A program made the position numbers and the translations under genes. The notes beneath the pieces were generated by a model. The model was not told where the DNA came from, made no database searches, and saw only the letters and a program-made list of their open reading frames with translations. Of a stretch of 64,000 bases of DNA, positions 8,389 through 17,260 are shown piece by piece (the stretch's first letter is position 1; each line of letters starts with the position of its first letter). Source of the stretch: Bradyrhizobium sp. CCBAU 53421 (GTDB taxonomy: Bacteria; Pseudomonadota; Alphaproteobacteria; Rhizobiales; Xanthobacteraceae); contig NZ_CP030047.1 in assembly GCF_015291625.1 (NCBI RefSeq), positions 124,001-188,000 of the forward strand, given 5' to 3'.

Positions 8389-9192
8389 CTACATGCCCAT
8401 GCCGCCATCGACCGGCAGGCCGATGCCGGTGATGAAGCGGGCATCGTTCGAGCACAGGAACACCGCGGCGTCGGCGATGTCGGAAACCTCGGCGAGCTTG
8501 CCGAGCGGCGTCTGCTCCACCACCGAGCCGACCGCGGCATTGACATCGGGGGCGAGGCCGATCTTCACGATGTCATTGGCGAGCTGCAGGCCCATGTCGG
8601 TCGGGATCAGGCCGGGATAGATGCAGTTCACACGCACGCCGAAGCCGAGCTTGCCGGCTTCCATCGCCGCGACCCGCGTCATGCGGTCGACCGCGGATTT
8701 GGTGCCGGAGTAGACGGCGATGCTCGGGAAGGCGATCGTCGCCGCGACCGACGCGATATTGACGATGGCGCCGCCTTTGCCCGCGGCTCCGCCTGGCCGC
8801 ATCGCGCGGAAGGCGTGCTTCATGCCGAGCACGGTGCCGACGATGTTGACGTCGCACATGCGGCGCGCATCCTCGGCCTTGATCTCGCTGACCAGCGAGG
8901 TGATCTCGATGCCGGCATTGTTGATCAGGATGTCGTAGCCGCCGAGGGTTTCGACCGTCGCGGCGGCGGCCCGTTCCCATTGCGCGTCGTCGGTGACGTC
9001 GAGCTTGACGAAGCCGGTTTTGACGCCGGCCTTGGCGATCTCGGCGGCGCTTGCCTTGCCGGCATCGTCGAGGATGTCGCCGATCATGACCGCGGCGCCG
9101 GACCGCGCCAGCGCCTGCGCGATTGCCGCGCCGATCCCCCGGGCGCCGCCGGTGACCAGGGCTTTCCTGCCTTCAAGGCTCTTCCCACTCAT
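8389..9192 (-). CDS. Short-chain dehydrogenase/reductase (SDR)
   Basis: A 267-residue classical SDR that oxidises or reduces a hydroxyl/keto group with NAD(P)(H). It shows TGGARGIG for cofactor binding (residues 14-21), NNAG near residue 90, the catalytic serine region NIASVAA and the active-site YSGTK. The start at 9192 follows a strong GGGAGGA ribosome binding site; a longer frame reading has none. It is the first gene of a three-gene operon and faces the TetR regulator across a promoter region with two palindromic boxes. Confidence 0.9.
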   Translation of the reverse strand: MSGKSLEGRKALVTGGARGIGAAIAQALARSGAAVMIGDILDDAGKASAAEIAKAGVKTGFVKLDVTDDAQWERAAAATVETLGGYDILINNAGIEITSLVSEIKAEDARRMCDVNIVGTVLGMKHAFRAMRPGGAAGKGGAIVNIASVAATIAFPSIAVYSGTKSAVDRMTRVAAMEAGKLGFGVRVNCIYPGLIPTDMGLQLANDIVKIGLAPDVNAAVGSVVEQTPLGKLAEVSDIADAAVFLCSNDARFITGIGLPVDGGMGM

Positions 9193-9408
9193 GACGTAGT
9201 CCTCCCTTTGCTTGGTGATTTTGATCGGTGCCACGACCGGCGGCAGCTGCGGGCCCGCGGTCTGCATGGTCTCAGCGCATTGGTGGTGACGGCCGACGTC
9301 GGCGGGGCGCAGCGTTGGCGCGCCCGGCAGTGCATTTCCTCCTTGATATGGTTAGGTCAGCCGTCTTGACGGTTGTCCAAATTATTTCGCCAACCCTCGT
9401 CCAGGAAC

Positions 9409-9444
9409 TTGACACTTGTCAAGCCTGAATTTGACAAGTGTCAA
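9409..9444. promoter_or_regulatory. Double palindromic operator of the TetR regulator
   Basis: TTGACACTTGTCAA (9409-9422) and TTGACAAGTGTCAA (9431-9444) are exact reverse complements of each other. Each is also a palindrome of the form TTGACA-N2-TGTCAA. The centre-to-centre distance is 22 bases, about two helical turns. A weaker copy, TTGACGGTTGTCCAA, lies at 9365-9379. The boxes lie between the divergent SDR operon and the TetR gene and probably control both. Confidence 0.75.
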
Positions 9445-9528
9445 AGATGATGATTGTGAAGAGATGGAGTGCGCTGCGGTTCGCGCGGTATAAGTTGCTG
9501 CAGCGACGAGACAGAGGAAAGGCACGAG

Positions 9529-10167
9529 ATGGCGCGGCAAGCGACAGGAGCGGCCCAACGCGTGGCGGTGGCGGCCGAGACGCTGCGCGACGAGAAGTTC
9601 AACGCGCGGCGCGTCGAGCTTGCCGAAGCCGCGCTGGAAACGCTTGGCGAGCTCGGCTTCGCGCGCACCAGCCTGCGCGAGATCGCGCAGAACTCCGCTT
9701 TCACGCACGGCGTGTTTCACTACTACTTCAGCGACAAGCTCGACCTGATCTGCTGCTGCGTCCGTCACTACAAGGCGAAATGCGTGACGCGCTACGACGA
9801 GGTGGTGACGACGGCACGCAGCCGCGACGAATTGACCGAAGGCTTCCTCGCCAAGCTCGCGGCGACGTTGCGCGACGAAGCCCGCATGCACCGGCTCTGG
9901 TACGATCTGCGCTCGCAGGCGATGTTCGAGCCGGCGTTCCGCAAGGACGTGCTCGAGATCGACAAGAGCCTCGAAGCGATGATCTGGCGGATCGCCACGC
10001 GCTACGCGGAGCTCGGCAACAGGAAGCCGGCATCGTCTCCGGCTGCGCTCTACGCGCTGTTCGACGGCCTGTTCCAGAGCGCGCTGCTCAGGCACCTCGC
10101 CAGCGACGAAAAGGCGATCCCCGATCTGCTCGACGAAGTCCGCCGTCTGCTGCCGACGATCTGCTGA
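9529..10167 (+). CDS. TetR/AcrR family transcriptional regulator
   Basis: A 212-residue repressor with an N-terminal helix-turn-helix: ARVELAEAALETLGELGF-like first helices, TSLREIAQNSAFTHGVFHYYF as the recognition region, then FSDKLDLI. The C-terminal half should bind a ligand, plausibly an acyl-CoA made by the divergent operon. The ATG at 9529 is preceded by GAGGAAAGG. The two 14-bp palindromes about 85-120 bases upstream are the likely binding sites. Tight divergent pairing supports local control. Confidence 0.88.
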   Translation: MARQATGAAQRVAVAAETLRDEKFNARRVELAEAALETLGELGFARTSLREIAQNSAFTHGVFHYYFSDKLDLICCCVRHYKAKCVTRYDEVVTTARSRDELTEGFLAKLAATLRDEARMHRLWYDLRSQAMFEPAFRKDVLEIDKSLEAMIWRIATRYAELGNRKPASSPAALYALFDGLFQSALLRHLASDEKAIPDLLDEVRRLLPTIC

Positions 10168-10184
10168 AGCATTGCGAATGCGTC

Positions 10185-10270
10185 GTAGCCCGGATGAAGC
10201 GCAGCGAAATCCGGGATTCGCGCCAGCTGCGAGATTTTCCCCGGATTGCGCTTCGCTTCATCCGGGCTAC
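10185..10270. repeat. Palindromic repeat, GTAGCCCGGATGAAGC family (copy 1)
   Basis: An inverted pair: GTAGCCCGGATGAAGCGCAG from 10185 and its complement CTTCGCTTCATCCGGGCTAC ending at 10270, with a second CCCGGATT/AATCCGGG pairing inside. It resembles the element at 27033-27119 and lies between the convergent TetR and ptsN genes. Confidence 0.8.
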
Positions 10271-10370
10271 GGGGATTGAGATGATCGCGCAGTGGCGCGC
10301 GCCATCGCGTGACGAACGAACTATGTCTTGATGACGGTTGCCCGAATGAAGGCTTCGCGAATGCGGATGA

Positions 10371-10832
10371 CTACGCCGCGCTCGCCGGCGGCAGCGCGAG
10401 CACCGAGTAGATCGCCTGCGCATCGCGCGAGGCACGCAGCTTCTTGGCGACGTCCTGGTCGCGCAGCAGGCGGGCGATGCGCGCCAGCGCCTTGAGGTGG
10501 TCGGCGCCGGCGCCTTCCGGTGCGAGCAGCAGGAAGATCAGATCGACCGGCTGGCCGTCCATCGCCTCGAAATCGATCGGGCGTTCGAGGCGGGCGAAGA
10601 AGCCGAACAGCTTCTCGAGCTTGGGCAGCTTGCCGTGGGGAATGGCGACGCCATAGCCGACCGCCGTGGTGCCGAGCTTCTCGCGCTGCAGCAGCACTTC
10701 GAAGATCGCGCGCTCGTTCTGCCCGGTCAGCGCGGATGCACGCGCGGCGAGTTCCTGCAGCGCCTGCTTCTTGCTGATGACTTTCAAAGCCGGAAGTATC
10801 GCCTCGGGTGCGACCAAATCGGTAATCGGCAT
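10371..10832 (-). CDS. ptsN: PTS IIA-like nitrogen-regulatory protein PtsN
   Basis: A 153-residue EIIA(Ntr) protein, the last phosphate acceptor of the nitrogen PTS (PtsP-PtsO-PtsN), which regulates potassium transport and nitrogen/carbon balance. The phosphorylated histidine is His66 in GVAIPHGKLP, and the family block VDLIFLLLAPEG is present. It follows hpf and rpoN on the same strand, the usual alphaproteobacterial order. The 230-base gap to hpf leaves room for its own promoter. Confidence 0.93.
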   Translation of the reverse strand: MPITDLVAPEAILPALKVISKKQALQELAARASALTGQNERAIFEVLLQREKLGTTAVGYGVAIPHGKLPKLEKLFGFFARLERPIDFEAMDGQPVDLIFLLLAPEGAGADHLKALARIARLLRDQDVAKKLRASRDAQAIYSVLALPPASAA

Positions 10833-11064
10833 TGGGACGTTCCGAGGTGAATGAACCGTCAGGTTGCGAAATAGGCTTTACAGCGGCGGCGTCAAGAAGT
10901 TGAGGTGGGATGCGGGCTTAGCCCGGGTCCAGCTGGCAGGGCTTCTACTCCAACGTATCGGCGGTGCCAACACCTGCGAACCCTGTTCCGCCCCCCTTAT
11001 TCCTGGAGGCGGCGGACCATAAGCAGGGCTGGCTTCGGACGTCAATGCCATCTGCCATATATCC

Positions 11065-11679
11065 TCAGGGGCCCACCGCCGGCGGATCGACCCAGCCGAC
11101 ATTGCCGTCCGTACGGCGGTATATGATGTTCAACCGCCCACTGCCGCCGTGCTGGAACACCAGGCAGGAGGCGCCGGTGAGATCGAGCTCCATGACGGCT
11201 TCGCTGACCGACAGCCGCTTCAGCGCGGTGGTTGCCTCGGCAATGATCACGGGGCTGTATTCGGTGACCTCGTCCTCGTTCTCGGGCGCCTCGATGACGT
11301 AGCTCGGCGCGTCGAGGCCTGCACTGTTAAGGCCTGCGCCGTTCAATTCGGCCAGCGCCGCGTTGGCGGCGTAGGTCTTGCGGGCCGAACGGTCCTTGAG
11401 CCGGCTCTTGTAGCGGCGCAGGCGCTTCTCGATCATCAGGAGCGCGGCGTCCGCGCTGGCATAGGCGTCGGCGGCGTTGGACTCGGCTTCCAGCGTGATG
11501 CCGGAATCCAGATGCAGCGAGCAATCGGTGCGGAAGCCGAAGCCATCCTTGCTCAGCGTGATGTGACCGGAATAGTTGCCATCAAAATACTTTCGCAGGA
11601 CCTCGTCGGTGCGCTCGCTGACGCGCGCGCGAAGCGCCTCGCCGATGCTGATGCTCTTTCCCGAGATTCGAAGGGTCAT
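11065..11679 (-). CDS. hpf: Long-form ribosome hibernation promoting factor
   Basis: A 204-residue protein of the long HPF/YfiA type, which binds the 30S decoding channel and joins ribosomes into inactive 100S dimers during starvation. Residues 1-100 form the ribosome-binding domain, including the basic helix MIEKRLRRYKSRLKDR. An alanine-rich linker follows, then a C-terminal dimerisation domain (SEAVMELDLTGASCLVFQHG, about residue 160 on). The ATG at 11679 (MTLRISGKS) is chosen over an in-frame TTG four codons upstream. It lies between rpoN and ptsN as in most relatives. Confidence 0.93.
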   Translation of the reverse strand: MTLRISGKSISIGEALRARVSERTDEVLRKYFDGNYSGHITLSKDGFGFRTDCSLHLDSGITLEAESNAADAYASADAALLMIEKRLRRYKSRLKDRSARKTYAANAALAELNGAGLNSAGLDAPSYVIEAPENEDEVTEYSPVIIAEATTALKRLSVSEAVMELDLTGASCLVFQHGGSGRLNIIYRRTDGNVGWVDPPAVGP

Positions 11680-11864
11680 TTGATGCCTCAATTGCTGGAT
11701 GCCTCGATCACTCTTGCAGGAGCATGATGTTTGCTGGGCTTCCGGTCACCTCCCTTGCTGGACGACGTTTCGCCAGGAAAGATTGAGACTATCGCGATTT
11801 GACGCGAACGCAACGAGCGCTTGACCCGGTCCGTGCTCGGACGGGGTCATGCTCAAGAAATAAC

Positions 11865-13520
11865 CTAAACGGGGGCTGTATCGCGCGAGCGGTCGGGCGA
11901 GGAGGCAGGAGCCGAAAGGGCATTACCGAGCATGCTCTGTTTGTCACGGCGGCGCTGCACCGAGGATGGTATCCGCATCGCCTCACGGTACTTCGCGACG
12001 GTGCGGCGGGCAATATCAATGCCCGAAGCGCGCAAACGTTCCACGATCGTGTCGTCGGACAGGATCGCCGACGGCGCCTCGCCGTCGATCAATTGCTTGA
12101 TGTGATGACGCACCGCTTCGGCCGAATGCGCCTCGCCGCCGTCGGCAGACGCAATCGATGCGGTGAAAAAATACTTCAATTCAAAACTACCGCGATTGGT
12201 CGCCATGTATTTGTTGGCGGTGACGCGCGACACTGTCGATTCATGCATCTGGATCGCATCCGCCACCGCTTTGAGATTGAGCGGCCGCAGGTGCGCGACG
12301 CCATAGGTGAAGAATCCGTCTTGCTGGCGGACGATTTCGGTTGCGACCTTCAGGATGGTGCGGGCGCGCTGATCGAGCGCACGCACCAGCCAGGTCGCGT
12401 TCTGCAGGCAGTCGGTGAAGTACGACTTGTCACCGTCCTTGCGGATCGTCTTCGACAGCTCAGAGTAATAGGTCTGGTTGACCAGCACGCGCGGCAGAGT
12501 GTCGCTGTTGAGCTCGACATGCCAGCCGCCGTCGGGACCCGGACGCACATAGACGTCGGGCACCATGGTCTGCGTCCGCGACGTCCCGAACTTCAGCCCG
12601 GGCTTCGGATCGAGCCGGCGGATCTCGGCGATCATGTCGGTGATGTCTTCGTCGTCGACGCCGCAGAGCTTTCGCAGGGCCGCGATGTCGCGCTTGGCGA
12701 GCAGATCGAGATGCTCGACCAGCGCCTGCATCGCCGGATCGTAGCGATCGAGCTCGCGCAGCTGGATCGCCAGGCACTCGCTCAGGTTTCGCGCGCAGAC
12801 GCCCGGCGGATCGAACTTCTGCAGCACCGCGACGACCTCGTCGACCGCTTGCTGCGACGCACCGAGCCGCTCGGCGGCCTGGCCGAGGTCGGCCGGCAGG
12901 TAGCCGGCGTCGTCGACCAGGTCGATCAGATACTGCCCGATCATGCGCTGCGCCGGCGCCGAGAACGCCACCGCGAGTTGTTCGGCGAGGTGGTCGGCGA
13001 GCGTCAGCTCGGCGGCGACGAACGCCTCGAGATTGTATTCGTCGTCGCTGGAGGCGCCGCCACCCCATTCGGTATAGACCGACGGCGGCGCGTCCTGGGC
13101 GGCGCGCGCGGCGGCTTCGGCAGGTTCCTCGGAGAACACGTTGTCGAGCCCGGTATCGAGCGTCTGCTCGATCTCGGCGCGGGTGCCGAGGTCGCGGTTC
13201 AGCCATTCCTCCTGACCAGGCTCGAAGGCCGCCTCGCCGCCCGAGCCGGCGGCCATGTCGGAGGAGTCGCCGTCATCGCCATAGCTGTTGGAACCGTCGG
13301 AATCGCCGTAGTCCGGCCGCTCCATGGCCGGCTCGCCCGCCACCAGCGGTTCCGGCCCGTCGGCCGCCCGCTCGAGCAGCGGATTGCGCTCCAGCTCTTC
13401 CTCGACAAAGGTCGACAGATCCAGGTTCGACAGTTGCAGCAGCTTGATCGCCTGCATCAGCTGCGGCGTCATCACCAGCGACTGCGACTGGCGGAACTCT
13501 AGTCTTTGCGTCAGCGCCAT
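11865..13520 (-). CDS. rpoN: RNA polymerase sigma-54 factor RpoN
   Basis: A 551-residue sigma-54, required for transcription from -24/-12 promoters with enhancer-binding proteins such as NtrC and NifA. The N-terminal activator-interacting region (LRQSQSLVMTPQLMQAIKLLQ type, residues 9-30) is followed by an acidic linker and the core-binding region. The RpoN box ARRTVAKYRE lies at about residues 504-513. A 38-residue tail after the box is longer than usual and low in complexity. It follows lptB after about 90 bases and precedes hpf and ptsN. Confidence 0.96.
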   Translation of the reverse strand: MALTQRLEFRQSQSLVMTPQLMQAIKLLQLSNLDLSTFVEEELERNPLLERAADGPEPLVAGEPAMERPDYGDSDGSNSYGDDGDSSDMAAGSGGEAAFEPGQEEWLNRDLGTRAEIEQTLDTGLDNVFSEEPAEAAARAAQDAPPSVYTEWGGGASSDDEYNLEAFVAAELTLADHLAEQLAVAFSAPAQRMIGQYLIDLVDDAGYLPADLGQAAERLGASQQAVDEVVAVLQKFDPPGVCARNLSECLAIQLRELDRYDPAMQALVEHLDLLAKRDIAALRKLCGVDDEDITDMIAEIRRLDPKPGLKFGTSRTQTMVPDVYVRPGPDGGWHVELNSDTLPRVLVNQTYYSELSKTIRKDGDKSYFTDCLQNATWLVRALDQRARTILKVATEIVRQQDGFFTYGVAHLRPLNLKAVADAIQMHESTVSRVTANKYMATNRGSFELKYFFTASIASADGGEAHSAEAVRHHIKQLIDGEAPSAILSDDTIVERLRASGIDIARRTVAKYREAMRIPSSVQRRRDKQSMLGNALSAPASSPDRSRDTAPV

Positions 13521-13611
13521 GGAGGCAAGATCGATTCCAGAAAGTTGGCTCGATTCTTGCTTATCTTAGTCCGCAGCCGTTGTACACGGCTTGACGGATG
13601 GGATTTTTTGG

Positions 13612-14598
13612 CTAGAGCCGGAATTCCTCGCCAAGGTAAAGCCGGCGTACATCGGGATCATTGACGATCTCCTCCGGGCTTCCCTCAGTCAAGATCTCAC
13701 CGGCATAGACGATGTAGGCACGGTCGGTCAGGCCGAGCGTCTCGCGGACGTTGTGGTCGGTGATGAGCACGCCGATGCCGCGGTTGGTGAGATGGCGGAC
13801 GAGGTCCTGGATGTCGCCGACCGCGATCGGGTCGATGCCGGCGAACGGCTCGTCGAGCAGCATGTAATTGGGGCGCGTCGCCAGCGCGCGCGCGATCTCG
13901 ACGCGGCGGCGCTCGCCGCCGGACAGCGCGATCGACGGGCTCTTGCGCAGCCGCGTGATGTTGAACTCGTCGAGCAGCGAATCCAGCTCATGCTCGCGCT
14001 TCTTCTTCGAGGGCTCGACGACCTCGAGCACGGCGCGGATGTTCTGCTCGACCGACAGGCCGCGGAAGATCGAGGCTTCCTGCGGCAGATAGCCGATGCC
14101 GAGCCGCGCGCGCTGATACATCGGCAGCTTGGTGACGTCGTGGCCGTCGAGCTCGATCGCGCCGCGATCCGCCTTGATCAGGCCGGTGATCATGTAGAAC
14201 ACCGTGGTCTTGCCGGCGCCGTTGGGCCCGAGCAGGCCGACCGCCTCGCCGCGGCGCACATAGATGCTGACGCCGCGCACGACCTGACGGCTGCCGAAGC
14301 TCTTTTCCACGCTATGCACAGCCAGGTAACCCGGCCGCTTGATGAGCTGCGGCGCAGCCGGGGCGCTGCTCCTGGCAGGCCTCGCCCGCGCCGGGGCGGG
14401 CGCAGCTGCGGGCTGCGATCGCGGCAGCTCGACGCCGGGAACCGGCGCGGCGCGCGCCATCGGCGGCGCGTCGCGCACCGGCGACGTCAGCATCTCGCCG
14501 AACTGGTCGCCGAGCGCCGTGATGTCGTCATGCGAACGCGCAAATCCGGAGCTGCGTTTCGCAGGGCGCCGCCGGAACATGCCGAGAAAATCCACCAT
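13612..14598 (-). CDS. lptB: LPS export ABC transporter ATP-binding protein LptB, N-terminally extended
   Basis: The 328-residue ATPase drives lipopolysaccharide extraction with LptFG. The conserved part begins near residue 88 ([16 protein letters not shown]) and has Walker [10 protein letters not shown], the signature [16 protein letters not shown], Walker [14 protein letters not shown] and the H-loop ITDHN. Typical LptB is about 240 residues; here an extra 85 residues rich in Pro, Ala and Arg precede it. The start at 14598 is the longest plausible; a shorter start near the core is not obvious, so the extension appears real. lptA and lptC lie upstream on the same strand. Confidence 0.93.
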   Translation of the reverse strand: MVDFLGMFRRRPAKRSSGFARSHDDITALGDQFGEMLTSPVRDAPPMARAAPVPGVELPRSQPAAAPAPARARPARSSAPAAPQLIKRPGYLAVHSVEKSFGSRQVVRGVSIYVRRGEAVGLLGPNGAGKTTVFYMITGLIKADRGAIELDGHDVTKLPMYQRARLGIGYLPQEASIFRGLSVEQNIRAVLEVVEPSKKKREHELDSLLDEFNITRLRKSPSIALSGGERRRVEIARALATRPNYMLLDEPFAGIDPIAVGDIQDLVRHLTNRGIGVLITDHNVRETLGLTDRAYIVYAGEILTEGSPEEIVNDPDVRRLYLGEEFRL

Positions 14599-14673
14599 CC
14601 CCGCTTCGCTTCAGCCTTTCACGGTGATCCCGCGACCTTGCCTGTGGACCGATCGATTCGCACGCCAAGGCGC

Positions 14674-14748
14674 AAGCATGAGCCGGAAAACTGGATACCG
14701 GCCTTCCCTCGCGGCAAAAGCGGACGCGTCTGCGCGGAGATCATGCTC
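14674..14748. repeat. Dispersed repeat, ATCATGCTCAAA family (copy 1, divergent)
   Basis: About 75 bases similar to 27982-28057 and 55223-55297: a CCGGAAAA start, GGATACCGG, CCCTCGCG, GCGCGGAGATCATGCTC end. This copy has several substitutions. It lies in the gap between lptA-2 and lptB. Confidence 0.75.
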
Positions 14749-14921
14749 AAACAACACGGCAAAGCGCGATCACCCGCGCCTTGAATGAATGGATGCCCCT
14801 GTCCCGGCCAATATAACTCCCCCCTCGAAGGCGCATCGTTCGGCCGGGCCGCTGGAGTAGATACAGTCTCGCTCCGCGCGCTTCAACCTCGCGGCCGCAA
14901 AATATTATCTAATGCATTGAT

Positions 14922-15602
14922 TCATCTTGATTTTGATGGCTTGGCGGAAGCTGACGGGAGGCTTACAGGTGCGGCCGGCGCCGGCGCGCCGCCGCAGTCC
15001 TGTCCCTGAACGACCATGGCCTGCACCCTGCCGGTGTCGGATTCCACGCGCGAGACGCCGGTCGTCATGTCCACGAGCAGACGGTCGCCGCGCACCACGT
15101 TCTGGCACTGCGTCAGCACCACCTGGCTGCCGCTGCCGCCGAGCATGGTGATCAAATTGGTCTTGGTGTCGAAGATCGCGGTGGTGCCGGTGACGACCTG
15201 ATCCTTTTGGGTCACGACGACATCGCCTTTCGCTTCCAGCCGCTTGATCGAGGACGCGCCGGCGGGGCCGGGCGTCGCCGATTGCGGCGGCGGCGCCTTG
15301 GGCGCGGAGGCCCCTGGTGCGCTCGCCGGAGGCTGGGTGGATTTATCCTCGTAGAACACCACCAGCACCTTCGAGGTCATGGTGGTGTCGCCCTGGACGA
15401 CTTTCACATTGCCGGAGAAAGTTGCCTCCTTCTTCTTGTCACGCATTTCGAGCACGGCCGCCTCGATCTGGACCGGCTGGTCGCGGTTCTGCGCAAAACC
15501 CTGCATGGCATTGGGCACGGACGCGGTGCCCTGTCCGCGCGCGGTGTCGAACGCGGCCAGAGCGAAGAGGGCGACGATTGCGGCGCGCGAAAGCATCGGC
15601 AT
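14922..15602 (-). CDS. lptA: LptA/OstA periplasmic LPS transport protein, second tandem copy
   Basis: A 226-residue secreted protein with signal peptide (residues 1-23). It has the OstA-like domain that bridges LPS from LptC to LptD. The core block MRDKKKEATFSGNVKVVQGD, then MTSKVLVVFYED, the Pro/Ala-rich insert and TKTNLITMLGG are nearly the same as in the gene just upstream (15626-16357). The two start and stop 23 bases apart, so this is a tandem duplication. The copies differ mainly in the signal peptide, the low-complexity insert and the C-terminal tail. A substituted symbol such as lptA2 would be suitable. Confidence 0.88.
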   Translation of the reverse strand: MPMLSRAAIVALFALAAFDTARGQGTASVPNAMQGFAQNRDQPVQIEAAVLEMRDKKKEATFSGNVKVVQGDTTMTSKVLVVFYEDKSTQPPASAPGASAPKAPPPQSATPGPAGASSIKRLEAKGDVVVTQKDQVVTGTTAIFDTKTNLITMLGGSGSQVVLTQCQNVVRGDRLLVDMTTGVSRVESDTGRVQAMVVQGQDCGGAPAPAAPVSLPSASAKPSKSR

Positions 15603-15625
15603 GACGATCCTCGCGCCAGCGGCGC

Positions 15626-16357
15626 TTATTTCGACTTGCTACCCGGAAGCAGTTGAAGCGGCGACGGGGCGGGGGCCGCGCCGGGAGCCACCGGCGTTCC
15701 GCATTTGCCGTTCTGTCCGCCCTGCGACTGGATGAACAGGCCCTGCACCTTGCCGCTGTCGGATTCCACCCGCGAGACGCCGGTGGTCATGTCGACCAGC
15801 AGGCGGTCGCCGCGCAGCACGTTCTGGCACTGGGTCAGCACCACCTGGCCGCCACCGCCGCCGAGCATGGTGATCAAATTGGTCTTGGTGTCGAAGATCG
15901 CGGTCTCGCCGGTGACGACCTGATCCTTCTGGGTGACGACGACATTGCCCTTCGCCTCCAGCCGCTTGATCGAGGACGCGCCGCCGGGGCCCGGGGTCGC
16001 CGATTGCATCGGCGCGGCGCCCTTGGCGGCAGCACCCTTGGTGCCTGTCGGAGCAGGCGCCGGCGCCTGCGTCGATTTATCCTCGTAGAACACCACCAGC
16101 ACCTTCGAGGTCATGGTGGTGTCGCCCTGCACGACCTTCACATTGCCGGAGAAAGTCGCCTCCTTCTTCTTGTCGCGCATTTCGAGCGCGGCGGCCTCGA
16201 TCTGGATCGGCTGGTCGCGGTTCTGCGAAAAACCCTGCATGGCGTTGGGAACGCCACTCATCGAGCCCTGCGCGGACGCGGCAGCGGCTGCGAACAGCGC
16301 GAGCAGAAAGGCCGCAATTGCGATGCCGTGCGGAAAACGTCTCATCATCAAATTCAT
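15626..16357 (-). CDS. lptA: LptA/OstA periplasmic LPS transport protein, first tandem copy
   Basis: A 243-residue protein with a signal peptide ending near ASAQG (residue 30) and an OstA domain. It should form part of the beta-jellyroll bridge carrying LPS across the periplasm. The ATG overlaps the lptC stop (ATGA), so translation is coupled. This tight link suggests it is the ancestral copy and the downstream one the duplicate. A Pro/Ala/Gly-rich insert splits the domain after FYEDKSTQ, as in its twin. One cysteine is conserved between the copies in VVLTQCQNV. Confidence 0.92.
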   Translation of the reverse strand: MNLMMRRFPHGIAIAAFLLALFAAAAASAQGSMSGVPNAMQGFSQNRDQPIQIEAAALEMRDKKKEATFSGNVKVVQGDTTMTSKVLVVFYEDKSTQAPAPAPTGTKGAAAKGAAPMQSATPGPGGASSIKRLEAKGNVVVTQKDQVVTGETAIFDTKTNLITMLGGGGGQVVLTQCQNVLRGDRLLVDMTTGVSRVESDSGKVQGLFIQSQGGQNGKCGTPVAPGAAPAPSPLQLLPGSKSK

Positions 16358-17079
16358 TTCGGGTTGGCGGATTTGCGCGCTTTCGGCGGCGGTGGAGGAG
16401 GAGCGGCCTCGGCGGGCGGGCTCGGATTGCTGTCGCCGAGCTTGTCCAGATTCATCACGACATTGCCTTCGAACCGCACGAGCTCGCCGCTGTTGTAGAT
16501 CCTGAGGCGGTCGGAGGTCAGCGTGCCCTCAAGCAGCTTGACGTCGACATGCTCGTCCGACGACACGTTGCCCTTGTTGATGTCGACGAAGGCCTGCGTC
16601 AGCTTCGCTTCATAGCCGGTGGACGATTGCAGGAAGATATCCTGGCGCAGGTCGAGCAGCTGCTTCTTGTTGTCGAAGAAGCCGGTGCGCGCATCCATCG
16701 TCACCGTCGACTGATCCTGCTGCGCCACCTTGGCGCGGATCGTCTTCAGCTCGACATGGTCAGGGTCGGTGACATCCTGGATCGCCGCCTTGGCCCACAT
16801 CTCATAGGGCCGGCCGTCGGCGGAGAAGCCGGCGATGTGCGGCGATTCCATCGTGATCTTGGTGCCTGAGACGACGAGGTTGTCCATCTCGACCGGCAGC
16901 TTGGGGATCATCTCACGGAATGGATTGTAGACCGAGACGAAGATGATCGAGGCCATCGACAGCCCAACCACCGCAGGCACGGCGATGCGCAGGATCCGCA
17001 CCATGCGGCTGTGCCGCGCGGCGGCGGCAAAGCGCGCCTCGAGACCCGTAACATAGGTTGGATTCTGAACCGAATTCAC
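16354..17079 (-). CDS. lptC: LPS export protein LptC
   Basis: A 241-residue bitopic inner-membrane protein: one TM helix (ILRIAVPAVVGLSMASIIFV, about residues 29-48) and a periplasmic LptC domain with the ISG-type block FSADGRPYEMWAKAAIQD. It receives LPS from LptFG-LptB and passes it to LptA. The C-terminal end is Pro/Ala-rich. It overlaps lptA-1 by four bases and heads the lptC-lptA-lptA-lptB-rpoN strand. Confidence 0.92.
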   Translation of the reverse strand: MNSVQNPTYVTGLEARFAAAARHSRMVRILRIAVPAVVGLSMASIIFVSVYNPFREMIPKLPVEMDNLVVSGTKITMESPHIAGFSADGRPYEMWAKAAIQDVTDPDHVELKTIRAKVAQQDQSTVTMDARTGFFDNKKQLLDLRQDIFLQSSTGYEAKLTQAFVDINKGNVSSDEHVDVKLLEGTLTSDRLRIYNSGELVRFEGNVVMNLDKLGDSNPSPPAEAAPPPPPPKARKSANPK

Positions 17080-17260
17080 CTGAGCTCCAGAGGCGCGAAA
17101 CCGCCCCCATTCTAGCCGGAGCCGCCCGAATATGCAGCCCGGACCTCGCGTCGCGCCCCCAAGCCGGCTTCAAGGCGGACCACGCGTGAACAGTTTGGCC
17201 GAAACGGGGCGGAATTGGCCCCGCTGCGACGAATTCGGCGCCCAACATGAACGGGCGGAA

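Noticed and set aside
7228..9369. A 713-codon open frame on the plus strand opposite the SDR/saccharopine-like operon
   Set aside because: It is antisense to three clear genes, is rich in Arg, Ala, Gly and Asp as expected of a GC-rich shadow frame, and has no domain or ribosome binding site.
9409..9444. Reading the two TTGACA boxes simply as sigma-70 -35 elements
   Set aside because: They form exact palindromes with a second inverted copy, which fits regulator binding better; use as -35 elements cannot be excluded and is mentioned in the finding.
11820..11864. A terminator after rpoN from GACCCGGTCCG/CGGACGGGGTC
   Set aside because: The stem has a mismatch and no T-run on either strand, so it was not called.
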